Of a DNA stretch of 64,000 bases, positions 17,068 through 26,298 are shown one piece after another. Source of the stretch: Rhizobium sp. CFBP 8762 (GTDB lineage Bacteria; Pseudomonadota; Alphaproteobacteria; Rhizobiales; Rhizobiaceae); contig NZ_JACYUD010000001.1 in the NCBI RefSeq assembly GCF_014841565.1, positions 124,001 through 188,000 on the forward strand, given 5' to 3'. A program made the position numbers and the translations under genes. A model generated the notes under the pieces. The model did not search any database, was not told where the DNA came from, and saw only the letters and a program-made list of their open reading frames with translations. Numbering within the stretch: position 1 is the stretch's first letter; each line of letters starts with the position of its first letter.

Positions 17068-18585
17068 TTACCGGAAAGCGAAGGCAATTTTTTTGTCTGT
17101 CAGTTTAGCCAGTTGCTGCAAACGTCCATCGAGACGCTCACCAGCAAACTCATGAAAGCTGGACGGTGCAACAAATGTAAATTCGGTGTCGCCCGCGCCT
17201 TTTTCGATTGAGAGGCGGGGCACGACACCCGGCATGGACGCGGAAAACAGGTAGAGCACGCGCAGCAATGCGCCGAGCAGCTTGGCACGCTCACGCATTG
17301 GCGGCGTTGTAATGGCTGCAAGCGGCGCCGTCGCCCCGTCGTCGCCCAGCCCCTCATACCGGTAGTAATTGGCAAGGGCGATGAAGGCCCTGCCCTCATG
17401 CGTGATGCCGGAAAAAGTACTATGGGCGATGATGTTGAGTGCCTGCAAGCCGCGGTAATCCGGGTGCGCGCGCCAACTGATATCAGCCAGCAAACAGGCA
17501 GCTTGGCGATAGCGGCGCTCTTCGTCCGATTCCGTCAGCCCCAAAGTGGCGATGGCGTTTCCGGTCCACTCGGCCAGTTCGCGCGCATGTTCCGGCGAAC
17601 GGGCACGCAAAATCGCCAGTTCTTCGGCAGCGCTGAGGAGAGGATCGCGGTCCTGATCCTTCTCCGGCAATAGCGAGTAGAGATAGCCCTCGCGCACACC
17701 AAGTGCCGAGAATGAAACCTTGTCAGGTTTCATGAGATCGACGGCTTCCTGCATGGCCACCGCGCCAAACGGCAACAGCACCCGGCGGCTCTTGGAAATA
17801 CCGGAGTAAGCCGGACTCTTCGTGTCCTTCCCGGACGCGACTTCCTCCAGGAACTTCATGATATTGTCGTAATCAACCTCGTAGCCCTGCATCATATGCA
17901 GCGGGTAGTCGTTGATGGCCATATGCAGCTTGCCGAGTGCGCGCCATGTGCCGCCGACCGCGTAGAAGGTTCGGCCCGTACCGTCCTTTAGCATCGGCGC
18001 GTCCTTCATGTGCTTGCGCACGATATCCCGCGCCTTGCTCACGGAACTGCCAGCCTGCTCCGACAGGCGGATTCCACCAAGCGGAAGGGTGACGCCTTTG
18101 CCAACCGTATCGCCATCCACGTCGATCAGTTCCAGCGATCCACCGCCAAGGTCGCCCACCACACCCAAGGGATCGTGATAGCCGCTGACAATACCGAGCG
18201 CGGAAAAATACGCTTCTTCCTCACCGGTGAGCACGCGCACGCTTTGCCCGAGAATCTGTTCGGCACGGCGAATGAAATCCGGCCCGTTCGAGGCTTCCCG
18301 CGCTGCCGCTGTGGCCAGGGCAAAGGTTCGCGTTGCCCGCGCCTGAACCGAAAGTGCCTTGAAGCGATGAAGAGATGCCAGCGCACGCTCCACACTGTCC
18401 TCATCCATACGCCCGGTCATGGCAATTCCCTTGCCGAGACCGCACATAACTTTTTCGTTGAAGAAAACGGCGGGAGACCGGTTGAGCCCTTCGTAGATGA
18501 CCAGTCGAATCGAGTTGGATCCGATATCCACAACGGAAACCGGGGCTATTCCGGGCAAACGCCCCTGCGCTTCAGACTCAACCAT
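17068..18585 (-). CDS. ppx: Exopolyphosphatase / Ppx-GppA family
   Basis: This 505-aa member of the ASKHA phosphotransferase fold releases phosphate from polyphosphate ends and possibly hydrolyses pppGpp. It has the phosphate-1 loop DIGSNSIRLVIYE near residue 21, the catalytic GEEEAYFSALG block and the phosphate-2 loop GDLGGGSLELIDVD. A C-terminal HD-like helical domain follows from about residue 320. It starts 10 bp downstream of ppk, so synthesis and breakdown of polyphosphate are encoded in one transcript. Under the candidate Pho box of ppk, both would rise when phosphate is scarce. Confidence 0.93.
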   Translation of the reverse strand: MVESEAQGRLPGIAPVSVVDIGSNSIRLVIYEGLNRSPAVFFNEKVMCGLGKGIAMTGRMDEDSVERALASLHRFKALSVQARATRTFALATAAAREASNGPDFIRRAEQILGQSVRVLTGEEEAYFSALGIVSGYHDPLGVVGDLGGGSLELIDVDGDTVGKGVTLPLGGIRLSEQAGSSVSKARDIVRKHMKDAPMLKDGTGRTFYAVGGTWRALGKLHMAINDYPLHMMQGYEVDYDNIMKFLEEVASGKDTKSPAYSGISKSRRVLLPFGAVAMQEAVDLMKPDKVSFSALGVREGYLYSLLPEKDQDRDPLLSAAEELAILRARSPEHARELAEWTGNAIATLGLTESDEERRYRQAACLLADISWRAHPDYRGLQALNIIAHSTFSGITHEGRAFIALANYYRYEGLGDDGATAPLAAITTPPMRERAKLLGALLRVLYLFSASMPGVVPRLSIEKGAGDTEFTFVAPSSFHEFAGERLDGRLQQLAKLTDKKIAFAFR

Positions 18586-18595
18586 TCACATCCAA

Positions 18596-20776
18596 TTACT
18601 TTTTCTTTCCAGAATTCCAACCCGCAATAATCTTCGGCATGTTGGATTTCAAGGCTTCACCACGCCCGGACAGACTTGGGTTCGTCATAAAATAGTGTTG
18701 AGCGTTGAATGGTTCCGCGCCTTCGGCCACTCCCATGCGCCGTGAGGTTCCATCCGGCAGAATCTCGTAGCTTTGCTGATTGTCGATCAGGTTCCCAAGC
18801 ATGATTTGGGACATGACCTGCTCATGCACAGTGGGATTCGTCAACGGCACCATGGTCTCCACCCGCCGGTCCAGATTGCGGGGCATCATATCGGCAGAGC
18901 CGATATACACAAGCCCCTTTTCGGACGGCAACCCATACCCGTTGCCAAAACAGAAGATGCGCGAGTGTTCAAGGAAACGGCCGACGATGGATTTCACCCG
19001 TATCCGTTCGGACAATCCTTTCACCTGCGGGCGCAGGCAGCAAATGCCGCGCACCACCAGATCGATCTCTACGCCTGCGCGGCTGGCACGGTAAAGCGCG
19101 TCAATGACCTCCGGGTCCACCAGCGAGTTCATCTTCATCCAGATATTGGCAGGGCGGCCCGCCGTAGCGTGGACAATCTCTTCCTCGATATGCTGCAGGA
19201 TACGCGGACGCAGCGTGTAAGGCGACACGGCAAGCTTCATGCCCGCCTCCGGCTCACCGTAGCCGGTGATGAAATTGAAGACATTGGCCATGTCATGCGC
19301 AATGGTGGGGCTGCACGTAAAGTAAGACAGATCGGTATAAATTTTGGCCGTCACCGGATGATAATTGCCCGTGCCAAGGTGGCAATAGGTGCGAAGCCGT
19401 CCTTCCTCACGGCGCACCACCATGGACATTTTCGCATGGGTTTTCAGCTCGATAAAGCCGAACACAACCTGCACACCGGCCCGTTCCAGCGAACGTGCCC
19501 AGCGGATATTGGCTTCTTCATCAAAGCGGGCTTTCAACTCCACCAGTGCCGTTACCGATTTACCAGCCTCCGCAGCATCGACCAGAGCGCGGACAATGGG
19601 GCTGTCATTCGATGTGCGATAGAGCGTTTGCTTGATGGCAAGAACGTCCGGGTCGCGTGCCGCCTGAATGAGGAACTGAACGACGACATCGAAAGACTCG
19701 TAGGGGTGGTGGACGACCATGTCCTTTTCCCGGATGGCTGCAAAACAGTCTCCGGCGTGCTCGCGGACGCGTTCGGGAAATCGCGCATTGTAGGAAGGAA
19801 ACTTCAGATCGTTGCGCGGCGCCTTGGCAATTTCCGCCACCGTATTCAGGGCGAGGAATCCGGGCAGAACGGCCACGCGGTTTTCCGATACGTTGAGTTC
19901 CCCCACCACGAAGCGGCGCAGCGATGCCGGCATTTCGGAGTCTGTCTCAATGCGGATAACCGAGCCGCGCCGACGGCGCTTCAAGGCGGTTTCAAACAGG
20001 CGAACCAGATCTTCCGCCTCTTCTTCCACCTCGATATCGCTGTCGCGAATAATGCGGAACGTGCCGAAACCCTTGACATCATAGCCCGGGAACAGCCGGT
20101 CGATGAACAGGCTGACCGCATCTTCCAGGGTGATATAGCGAATGACCGAGTTGGCATCCGGCAGCCGAATGAACCGGTCCAGCGCCACCGGCAAACGCAG
20201 CAGTCCCGTCATCGGCGTATGATCGGCCTTGCTGACAAGTTGCAACCCGATGGAAAACCCAAGATTGGGAATGAACGGGAATGGGTGCGCGGGGTCGATG
20301 GACAGCGGCGTCAGGACGGGGAAGATCAGCTGGTCAAATTCATTGGCGAGCCAGGTTCGATCCTGCGCGCCCAGCGCTGCGGGACGTACGATGATGATGT
20401 CTTCCTTCGCCAGATATTGCTGCAAAACCGCGAGCGCCGCCTGCTGCTCCATCTGGAGATTGTCGACCTCCTTCATAATATCCTCGAGCTGTTCAGCCGA
20501 CGTTTTGCCATCGGGACTGCGCACCGCGATGCCCTGGCGCACCTGTCCCTCAAGCCCGGCGACGCGAACCATGAAAAACTCGTCGAGATTGGTGGCAGAA
20601 ATTGACAGGAAACGCAGACGCTCCAGCAGCGGATGGGCGGTATTGAGCGTTTCTTCCAGCACACGGCGGTTGAACTGAAGCCAGGAGAACTCGCGGTTGA
20701 CGAAGCGATCAGGGCTGCGAAGAAGCTCTTCGCTGTCATCGACGGGTTCGGCCGGGATGCCGGAATTGATATTCAT
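18596..20776 (-). CDS. ppk: Polyphosphate kinase 1
   Basis: The 726-aa membrane-associated enzyme polymerises the ATP gamma-phosphate into polyphosphate. It has the N-terminal domain ([16 protein letters not shown]), then the two phospholipase D-like catalytic domains. The phosphorylated His lies in [32 protein letters not shown] and the basic ATP-binding residues follow. The frame extends to GTG 20803, but GAGGG lies 7 nt before ATG 20776, which I take as the start. The promoter region carries a well-formed Pho box directly after the hdaA stop codon. Confidence 0.95.
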   Translation of the reverse strand: MNINSGIPAEPVDDSEELLRSPDRFVNREFSWLQFNRRVLEETLNTAHPLLERLRFLSISATNLDEFFMVRVAGLEGQVRQGIAVRSPDGKTSAEQLEDIMKEVDNLQMEQQAALAVLQQYLAKEDIIIVRPAALGAQDRTWLANEFDQLIFPVLTPLSIDPAHPFPFIPNLGFSIGLQLVSKADHTPMTGLLRLPVALDRFIRLPDANSVIRYITLEDAVSLFIDRLFPGYDVKGFGTFRIIRDSDIEVEEEAEDLVRLFETALKRRRRGSVIRIETDSEMPASLRRFVVGELNVSENRVAVLPGFLALNTVAEIAKAPRNDLKFPSYNARFPERVREHAGDCFAAIREKDMVVHHPYESFDVVVQFLIQAARDPDVLAIKQTLYRTSNDSPIVRALVDAAEAGKSVTALVELKARFDEEANIRWARSLERAGVQVVFGFIELKTHAKMSMVVRREEGRLRTYCHLGTGNYHPVTAKIYTDLSYFTCSPTIAHDMANVFNFITGYGEPEAGMKLAVSPYTLRPRILQHIEEEIVHATAGRPANIWMKMNSLVDPEVIDALYRASRAGVEIDLVVRGICCLRPQVKGLSERIRVKSIVGRFLEHSRIFCFGNGYGLPSEKGLVYIGSADMMPRNLDRRVETMVPLTNPTVHEQVMSQIMLGNLIDNQQSYEILPDGTSRRMGVAEGAEPFNAQHYFMTNPSLSGRGEALKSNMPKIIAGWNSGKKK

Positions 20777-20820
20777 TCGCTTGCCCTCATTAACAGGTAT
20801 CACGTCGCTATCGCACTTTC

Positions 20821-20838
20821 ACGACAGACTTGTGACAG
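20821..20838 (-). promoter_or_regulatory. Pho box upstream of ppk
   Basis: On the minus strand the sequence reads CTGTCAC-AAGT-CTGTCGT: two heptamers each matching CTGTCAT at five or six positions with the canonical 4-bp spacer. It begins at the base after the hdaA stop codon and ends 44 bp before the ppk ATG, leaving room for a -10 and a short leader. Assigned from the known PhoB consensus. Confidence 0.75.
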
Positions 20839-21522
20839 TCACTCCGCATTGCTCAGCCCACTCAAAACCTCTGCGACCAGTGAGCGGTTGATCCGGGTTG
20901 CGCGCGACAGAGCCAGTCGATCCAGCCGGTCGACAATGGTCTGTGCAGCGTCCAGAGAGCGCTCCATGCGGGTGACGATATACTGGACCAGCCGGTCGTC
21001 CACCGCAATCTGCCGGTCGGCAAACAGTTTCACCAGGACCTGTGACAGGAGTTCGTCGTCCGGCTCTCCGATTTCCACCACTGTCGCGGCTTTCAGACGT
21101 GACCTAAGGTCAGGCAGTTCCACCGGCCACGACACCGGCCAGAGCCGCGATGTCATCAACAGCGCCGTCCCATTTTCCCGGACGGAATTAATGACATGGA
21201 ACAGTTCCCGATCATCAAAACGCACGCGGTCCGCGTCTTCAAACACGACAGGGCCACGCTCCGCCTGACGCGCAGCCTCAAGTCCGGCCAGCGGGACAAT
21301 GGGTACGGCACCGCTGCGTTCGCGCCAGATGGATGCCAGATGCGACTTGCCGGAGCCGACCGGCCCGGCCAGAACCACGACCGGTGACGGCCAGTTGGGC
21401 CAGCTATCGACAATTGAAATCGCAGCCGTCAGCGGACCGGACGCCAGAAGATCGTCACGCCCGGTCGCAGGATCGTGGCCAAATACCAGTGGCAATTGTT
21501 CTATGGTCGGGCGGTCTGTCAT
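20839..21522 (-). CDS. hdaA: DnaA-inactivating AAA+ protein HdaA
   Basis: This 227-aa protein is shorter than DnaA and lacks its DNA-binding domain. The N-terminus has the beta-clamp-binding motif QLPLVF. A Walker A motif, GPVGSGKSH, follows near residue 53, and the Walker B region is VVFEDADRV. Sensor-2-like arginines lie near the C-terminus. With the loaded sliding clamp, Hda-type proteins stimulate ATP hydrolysis by DnaA and limit replication initiation. It is 6 bp downstream of the perM-like gene and directly precedes ppk, an order seen in many alphaproteobacteria. Confidence 0.9.
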   Translation of the reverse strand: MTDRPTIEQLPLVFGHDPATGRDDLLASGPLTAAISIVDSWPNWPSPVVVLAGPVGSGKSHLASIWRERSGAVPIVPLAGLEAARQAERGPVVFEDADRVRFDDRELFHVINSVRENGTALLMTSRLWPVSWPVELPDLRSRLKAATVVEIGEPDDELLSQVLVKLFADRQIAVDDRLVQYIVTRMERSLDAAQTIVDRLDRLALSRATRINRSLVAEVLSGLSNAE

Positions 21523-21528
21523 TGTGGC

Positions 21529-22695
21529 TTATGGTTTCGCTGTGGGTTCAGGCGTACTCGTGTCGGTCAGCACCAACGTTACCGGCTCATGACCGTGATA
21601 CAACTCACTATCGAGATAGCGCTGCAGGAAGAACCGGACAAGAACGCCAACAGCGGCCGCCGCTGGCACTGCAATCAGCACGCCAATGAAACCGAACAGA
21701 GCGCCGAAGGCAAACAGGGCAAACATCAACCAGACCGGATGTAAGCCCACCCGGGAGCCAACCAGCTTGGGTTGCAGTACGTTGCCTTCCAGAAACTGGC
21801 CGGAAAAGAACACAACGGCGACGAGCGCAATCGACCAGTATTCCGGCCAGAACTGAACCAGCGCCACGCCCACCGCCAGCACCAGCCCGATGGTGGAACC
21901 GATATAGGGAATGAAGCTGATGAAGCCCGCAAACAAGCCGATCAGCAAGCCGAAATTCAGCCCGACGAGCGACAGGCCCAGAGCATAGTACACGCCGAGA
22001 ATAAGGCAGAGCGAGCCCTGCCCTCGCACAAAGCCAGCGATTGCGTGATCCATTTCACGCGCAATTTGTCGGACATTGTCCACCTGACGACGCGGCACCC
22101 ACGAATCCACTTTGCCGACCATGCGGTCCCAATCCAGAAGCAGATAGAACGCGACGACCGGTGTCACGATGAACAAGGAAATGATATCGAGAAGTGCAAC
22201 ACCTGAATTCCAGATTTTGCCGAGAAGCGTTCCAAGAAAGCCTGCGCCCTCCGTCAGGAGACGGGACGAGTTCTGCTTGATTGTCGCCATCTGGTTGGTG
22301 ACCCATTCCGGCAGCACGGTCGGGCCGCTGCGGGTGATAAGGTCCTGCAACTCGACGATGTAGGTCGGCAGCTTTTCCAGAAAATCGGCAGCCTGCTGGG
22401 CGAGCAACGGAATGACGATCATCAGCGCCAGTGCAAACAAAACGATGAAGCTGACCAGGATCACAATGGTCGCCATCAGGCGGTTCAGTCCACGCCGCTC
22501 CAGCCAGTCGGCAACGGGGTCCAGAAAATAGGCAAGCGCCATTCCGGCGATGAAGGGCAGAAGAATGCTGCTGAACACGGTGAAGAACACGATGACACCG
22601 ACCAGAAAGGCAAGCCAGAACAGCGCTTGACGAATGAGCCATTGGCGGTCGATCGGGGACCGACGGTCTGCAATTAACTGTGTCATCTTTTCCAT
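21529..22695 (-). CDS. AI-2E / PerM family membrane protein
   Basis: This inner-membrane protein of about 388 aa has roughly eight hydrophobic helices, starting at LFWLAFLVGVIVFF and ending near residue 360. The family signatures are FIPYIGSTIGL and the GNVLQPKLVGSRVGLHPVWL block. Members include PerM and proposed autoinducer-2 exporters or Na+/H+ antiporters; transport substrates are generally unproven. A longer frame opens at 22812, but the 39 extra residues are non-hydrophobic and Arg-rich, so ATG 22695 (MEKMTQL) or 22686 is preferred. It is the first gene of the perM-hdaA(-ppk-ppx) run. Confidence 0.85.
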   Translation of the reverse strand: MEKMTQLIADRRSPIDRQWLIRQALFWLAFLVGVIVFFTVFSSILLPFIAGMALAYFLDPVADWLERRGLNRLMATIVILVSFIVLFALALMIVIPLLAQQAADFLEKLPTYIVELQDLITRSGPTVLPEWVTNQMATIKQNSSRLLTEGAGFLGTLLGKIWNSGVALLDIISLFIVTPVVAFYLLLDWDRMVGKVDSWVPRRQVDNVRQIAREMDHAIAGFVRGQGSLCLILGVYYALGLSLVGLNFGLLIGLFAGFISFIPYIGSTIGLVLAVGVALVQFWPEYWSIALVAVVFFSGQFLEGNVLQPKLVGSRVGLHPVWLMFALFAFGALFGFIGVLIAVPAAAAVGVLVRFFLQRYLDSELYHGHEPVTLVLTDTSTPEPTAKP

Positions 22696-22995
22696 TCTCG
22701 AAGTCACATTCAGGCTTACACGGTCGTATATGGCCCGATGCGCAGATAGGACGGCGCTTGAAGGCTGGTCAACCCTGCAACCGGGCCTGCGACCGGGAAC
22801 TGAGCCGTACAAAGCAGGTTATACCGGATATCCCCAATGGGAACCACGTTGTGGGTGTTTCAGGTCTACCATGTGTAAGCTTACCATGAAAAACGTGTAA
22901 AAAGCATGGCAGGACCCGTGAAAGCCTTGCGCCACAAGCCCCTTCATGTCAATGCGGCGCAACAGATGCAACGCGTGAACCATCGGGGTGGCGAC
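22696..22995. promoter_or_regulatory. Divergent promoter region between the perM-like gene and purM
   Basis: This 300-bp gap separates divergent genes. It holds no convincing coding frame. A perfect palindrome GTAAGCTTAC (22875-22884) is flanked on both sides by ACCATG, giving an operator-like arrangement on the purM side. Short upstream frames into purM lack conservation expected of the enzyme. No known purine regulator site is recognised. Confidence 0.4.
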
Positions 22996-24069
22996 ATGAC
23001 CCAACCGGGCAAAAACGGAATGACCTATAGCGATGCAGGTGTCGATATCGATGCTGGCAATCTGCTGGTGGAAAAGATCAAGCCCGCCGTCCGCTCCACA
23101 CGCCGTCCCGGTGCTGATGGTGAAATCGGCGGGTTCGGCGGCCTGTTCGACCTGAAAGCGGCAGGCTTTACCGATCCCGTTCTGGTGGCCGCCAATGACG
23201 GCGTCGGCACCAAGCTCAAGATCGCCATCGATGCCAACCGGAATGATACCGTCGGTATAGACCTTGTTGCCATGTGCGTGAACGATCTCGTGGTGCAGGG
23301 CGCGGAGCCGCTGTTCTTTCTCGATTATTTTGCCACCGGCAAACTTGACCCCGATCAAGGCGCGGCCATCGTCGGCGGCATTGCCGCTGGCTGCCGGGAG
23401 GCGGGCTGCGCACTGATTGGTGGCGAAACCGCCGAAATGCCCGGCATGTATGCCGGTGGTGATTACGATCTGGCAGGCTTTGCCGTCGGCGCTGCCGAAC
23501 GCGGCCAATTGCTGCCCGCTGGCGATATTGGCGAAGGCGATGTCATTCTGGGTCTGGCATCTTCGGGTGTGCACTCCAATGGCTATTCGCTGGTGCGCCG
23601 GATCGTTGAACTCTCCGGCCTTTCCTGGGACGCCCCTGCCCCCTTTGCCGACGGCAAAACATTGGGCGAAGCCTTGATGACGCCCACGCGGATCTACGTG
23701 AAGCCGCTGTTGAAGGTGATCCGGGAGACCGGGGCAATCAAGGCTTTGGCGCATATCACCGGCGGCGGGTTTCCTGAAAATATTCCGCGCGTGCTGCCAA
23801 AACATCTGGCTGCTGATATCGATCTCGGCTCCATCCAGGCACCAAAGGTGTTTTCGTGGCTGGCGAAGACGGGCGGCGTTGAGCCCCATGAGATGCTGCG
23901 CACATTCAATTGCGGTGTGGGCATGATTGTCGTTGTTGCCGCAGAAGACGCTGAACGCGTAGCGGCTGCGCTCACCGACGAAGGCGAAACGGTGTTTACG
24001 CTCGGCCGCATGGTTGCGCGGGAAGACGGCGCGCCCGGTACGATCTATTCAGGTACGCTTGCTCTATGA
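22996..24069 (+). CDS. purM: Phosphoribosylformylglycinamidine cyclo-ligase (AIR synthetase)
   Basis: This 357-aa cytosolic enzyme closes the imidazole ring in purine synthesis (FGAM + ATP to AIR). Recognised blocks are [16 protein letters not shown] at the start, [41 protein letters not shown] and [16 protein letters not shown]. The frame continues 30 codons upstream, but homologues start about 10 residues before TYSDAGV and GGGGTGG lies before ATG 22996. The purN gene overlaps by 4 bp (ATGA), indicating coupled translation. Confidence 0.96.
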   Translation: MTQPGKNGMTYSDAGVDIDAGNLLVEKIKPAVRSTRRPGADGEIGGFGGLFDLKAAGFTDPVLVAANDGVGTKLKIAIDANRNDTVGIDLVAMCVNDLVVQGAEPLFFLDYFATGKLDPDQGAAIVGGIAAGCREAGCALIGGETAEMPGMYAGGDYDLAGFAVGAAERGQLLPAGDIGEGDVILGLASSGVHSNGYSLVRRIVELSGLSWDAPAPFADGKTLGEALMTPTRIYVKPLLKVIRETGAIKALAHITGGGFPENIPRVLPKHLAADIDLGSIQAPKVFSWLAKTGGVEPHEMLRTFNCGVGMIVVVAAEDAERVAAALTDEGETVFTLGRMVAREDGAPGTIYSGTLAL

Positions 24070-24692
24070 GTGCAGGAATAGATAACAAGCGGGTCGTTAT
24101 CTTTATTTCCGGTAGCGGCTCCAATATGGCGGCGTTGATTGCGGCCAGTCAGCAACCGGATTTTCCGGTTGAGGTTGTAGGGGTCGTTTCCGACCGCCCG
24201 GACGCCGGTGGACTGGCGAAGGCGGAGGCTTTGGGCATCGCAACCTCAGTCTTTGCCCGTCGTGATTATGCCAGCAAGGATGCGCATGAGGCTGCAATCC
24301 TCTCGGCGCTCTATCGCTTGTCTCCCGATATCATCTGCTTGGCTGGCTATATGCGGTTGCTGTCCGGTGCCTTTATCCGCCGCTATGAAGGTCGGATTTT
24401 AAATATTCACCCGTCGCTTTTGCCGTTGTTTGCCGGTTTGCATACGCATCAACGCGCATTGGATGCGGGCATGAAGGTCGCAGGATGCACCGTTCATATC
24501 GTTACCGAAGGTATGGACGAAGGCCCGATACTGGCGCAAGCAGCCGTGCCTGTTATTGCAGGAGATACGGCGGACAGCTTGGCCGCACGCGTGCTGGTAG
24601 CCGAACATGCGCTATATGGGAAGGCTTTGAAACAGTTTGCTGGCGGCGGCGCCGTTGCGCCCTTCAAGGACGACTTGCTGCTGTCGATTTAA
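24066..24692 (+). CDS. purN: Phosphoribosylglycinamide formyltransferase
   Basis: This 208-aa enzyme transfers formyl from 10-formyl-THF to GAR. The motifs are [12 protein letters not shown] (phosphate binding), the folate-site [12 protein letters not shown] with catalytic Asn and His, and the catalytic-Asp region [16 protein letters not shown]. It overlaps purM by 4 bp, the usual alphaproteobacterial pair. After the stop an AT-rich weak hairpin followed by T6 (24693-24720) may end the transcript. Confidence 0.96.
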   Translation: MSAGIDNKRVVIFISGSGSNMAALIAASQQPDFPVEVVGVVSDRPDAGGLAKAEALGIATSVFARRDYASKDAHEAAILSALYRLSPDIICLAGYMRLLSGAFIRRYEGRILNIHPSLLPLFAGLHTHQRALDAGMKVAGCTVHIVTEGMDEGPILAQAAVPVIAGDTADSLAARVLVAEHALYGKALKQFAGGGAVAPFKDDLLLSI

Positions 24693-24720
24693 ATATTATT
24701 GTTTAAGTAATACATTTTTT
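24693..24720 (+). terminator. Weak terminator after purMN
   Basis: TATTATT (24694-24700) pairs with AGTAATA (24706-24712), with one wobble pair. CATTTTTT follows. The stem is AT-only, so termination may be partial. Confidence 0.4.
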
Positions 24721-24772
24721 ACCATGCTTGCCGATAATGTGTTCAAGAGCGAACCCCACCAAGGCGTGCATT

Positions 24773-25708
24773 ATGAACCATCGGCTTTTTGTCCTGACAT
24801 GGACCACACTGTTATCCGGCTCGGCGCTCGCCGCAGATTTCAGGTCTTCAATGCCGGTAACGGTTTCGGTTGAAACTGGCATCGAGACCATCGAAGCGAA
24901 AGGGACGGTCTTTCAGGACGGGCGGAAAATCAGCCATCTGGACTGGAAATCCGAGAACCTGATGGTCTTGAGAGGAACCCTCGCCATCGACGTTGCGCCT
25001 GATTGGACCGTGTCCGTGTCCGGTAAAAAGGGCCTGAGCCGCGATGGCGAAATGGTTGATTACGATTGGGTTGAGCCATTCTATCAAAACGGATCCAAAA
25101 GCGGTTGGAGCCACCGTTCGATTCATCCCGATACACGGCTGGACCACTACTATGGTGGCTCCATCGAGTTGAACAAAAAACTGGTTGAAAACGGCGGCAC
25201 ATCGCTTAGTGCCGGGATTGGTGCACAATATACGGATGTGAAATGGACAGCCTATGGAGGGAGCTATATTTACAGCTATGAAGGGTTCCGGGACCGGCAA
25301 GGATCATTCAATCCAAGTGAGGCCGGGATCACCTATCGCCACAAAATCCCGGTCCTCTACGCTTCACTCAACGGTAGCCAGAAATGGGACAACTGGACAC
25401 TGTCGGCAGGACTCAAGGCCGGTGGAACCGTGAAGCTGAAAGACGAAGACGATCATTGGTTGCGGAGTCTGCGCTATGATAGAACATTCGGCGTATCGCC
25501 CATGTTGGGGGCCAATCTGGACCTTGGATACGATCTGACCGCCAGCAGCTCCCTCTATCTGTCCGGTAAGATCGAGAAAACCAAATTCAAGCGTGGCGAT
25601 ACCACCGTGCGGCACACCCCGACCGGCCTGTCCGAGACAGCAACGGACGCCGCAGGCGGCAGCTTCGATTCCCTCTCGATCGGTCTCGGCATCAAAACCC
25701 GGTTTTAA
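24773..25708 (+). CDS. Omptin-family outer-membrane protease
   Basis: This 311-aa protein has a signal peptide cleaved after SGSALA (residue 20) and a beta-barrel ending in aromatic Phe (IKTRF). It aligns by eye with OmpT/Pla along most of its length: MVDYDW (Asp96, Asp98, equivalent to OmpT Asp83 and Asp85), HPDTRLDHYYG, YGGSYIYSYEGFRD and the EDDHW block (Asp226, His228, equivalent to Asp210 and His212). All four catalytic residues are present, so it should be active, cleaving peptides at the cell surface with LPS as cofactor. AAGG lies upstream of ATG 24773. It is transcribed alone and its 3' end overlaps the nudix gene by 4 bp on the opposite strand. Confidence 0.9.
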   Translation: MNHRLFVLTWTTLLSGSALAADFRSSMPVTVSVETGIETIEAKGTVFQDGRKISHLDWKSENLMVLRGTLAIDVAPDWTVSVSGKKGLSRDGEMVDYDWVEPFYQNGSKSGWSHRSIHPDTRLDHYYGGSIELNKKLVENGGTSLSAGIGAQYTDVKWTAYGGSYIYSYEGFRDRQGSFNPSEAGITYRHKIPVLYASLNGSQKWDNWTLSAGLKAGGTVKLKDEDDHWLRSLRYDRTFGVSPMLGANLDLGYDLTASSSLYLSGKIEKTKFKRGDTTVRHTPTGLSETATDAAGGSFDSLSIGLGIKTRF

Positions 25709-26298
25709 AACCCGATACGATCTTTGTTTAGCATAGCCCATTGCAGCAGGATGATTGTCTTGGCATCCCGGATGTCGCCGCTGGCGATCAGCGCATAGGC
25801 CGCCTCGAGCGGCATCTGCACCACTTCAATATCCTCGTGCTCGCTATCCAGCCCGCCGCCTTCCTCTACACGATCTGACGCGGTGATGCGGCCAATAAAA
25901 AACGACAGCTTGTCGAGAACGGCACCGGGATCGGGATAAGCTTGAAACAGGAACTCAACCGCGCCCACGCGGTAGCCGGTCTCCTCCAGCACTTCACGCT
26001 TGATGGCGACCTCGGCATCTTCACCATCCAGCAGCCCTGCCGGGCATTCCAACAGAAAGGCGGGCTCGTTGTTGACGAAAGCAGGCGTGCGAAACTGGCG
26101 AACCAGAACCACGGAACCAAGCTCCGCATTGTAGAGCAGGATTGTCGCGCCATCATCTCGCTCAAAGATTTCACGCTTCAGCTCAACGGTTTCCGGCCCG
26201 GATGTGTAGCCAAGCACCACCTCTCTTAGGCGTGACCAACCCTTCCAAAGCGTCTTTTCGCGCAGCGTCTCAACTTTGGTGTCTACAAATTTGCTCAT
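25705..26298 (-). CDS. Nudix hydrolase, ADP-ribose pyrophosphatase-like
   Basis: This 197-aa protein has a complete Nudix box, G-x5-E-x7-REVLEETGY (GLLDGEDAEVAIKREVLEETGY region), which binds Mg2+ at the catalytic site. The preceding ELKREIFERDDGATILLYN and the following FLFQAYPDPGAV resemble the NudF/NudE ADP-ribose or GDP-mannose pyrophosphatases. The exact nucleotide substrate is uncertain. Its start overlaps the stop codon of the upstream molybdopterin enzyme by 4 bp, so the two are translationally coupled. Confidence 0.9.
   Translation of the reverse strand: MSKFVDTKVETLREKTLWKGWSRLREVVLGYTSGPETVELKREIFERDDGATILLYNAELGSVVLVRQFRTPAFVNNEPAFLLECPAGLLDGEDAEVAIKREVLEETGYRVGAVEFLFQAYPDPGAVLDKLSFFIGRITASDRVEEGGGLDSEHEDIEVVQMPLEAAYALIASGDIRDAKTIILLQWAMLNKDRIGF

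Noticed and set aside
18773-20605. 610-codon open frame antisense to ppk
   Set aside because: It is a shadow of polyphosphate kinase, with low-complexity basic composition and no ribosome site.
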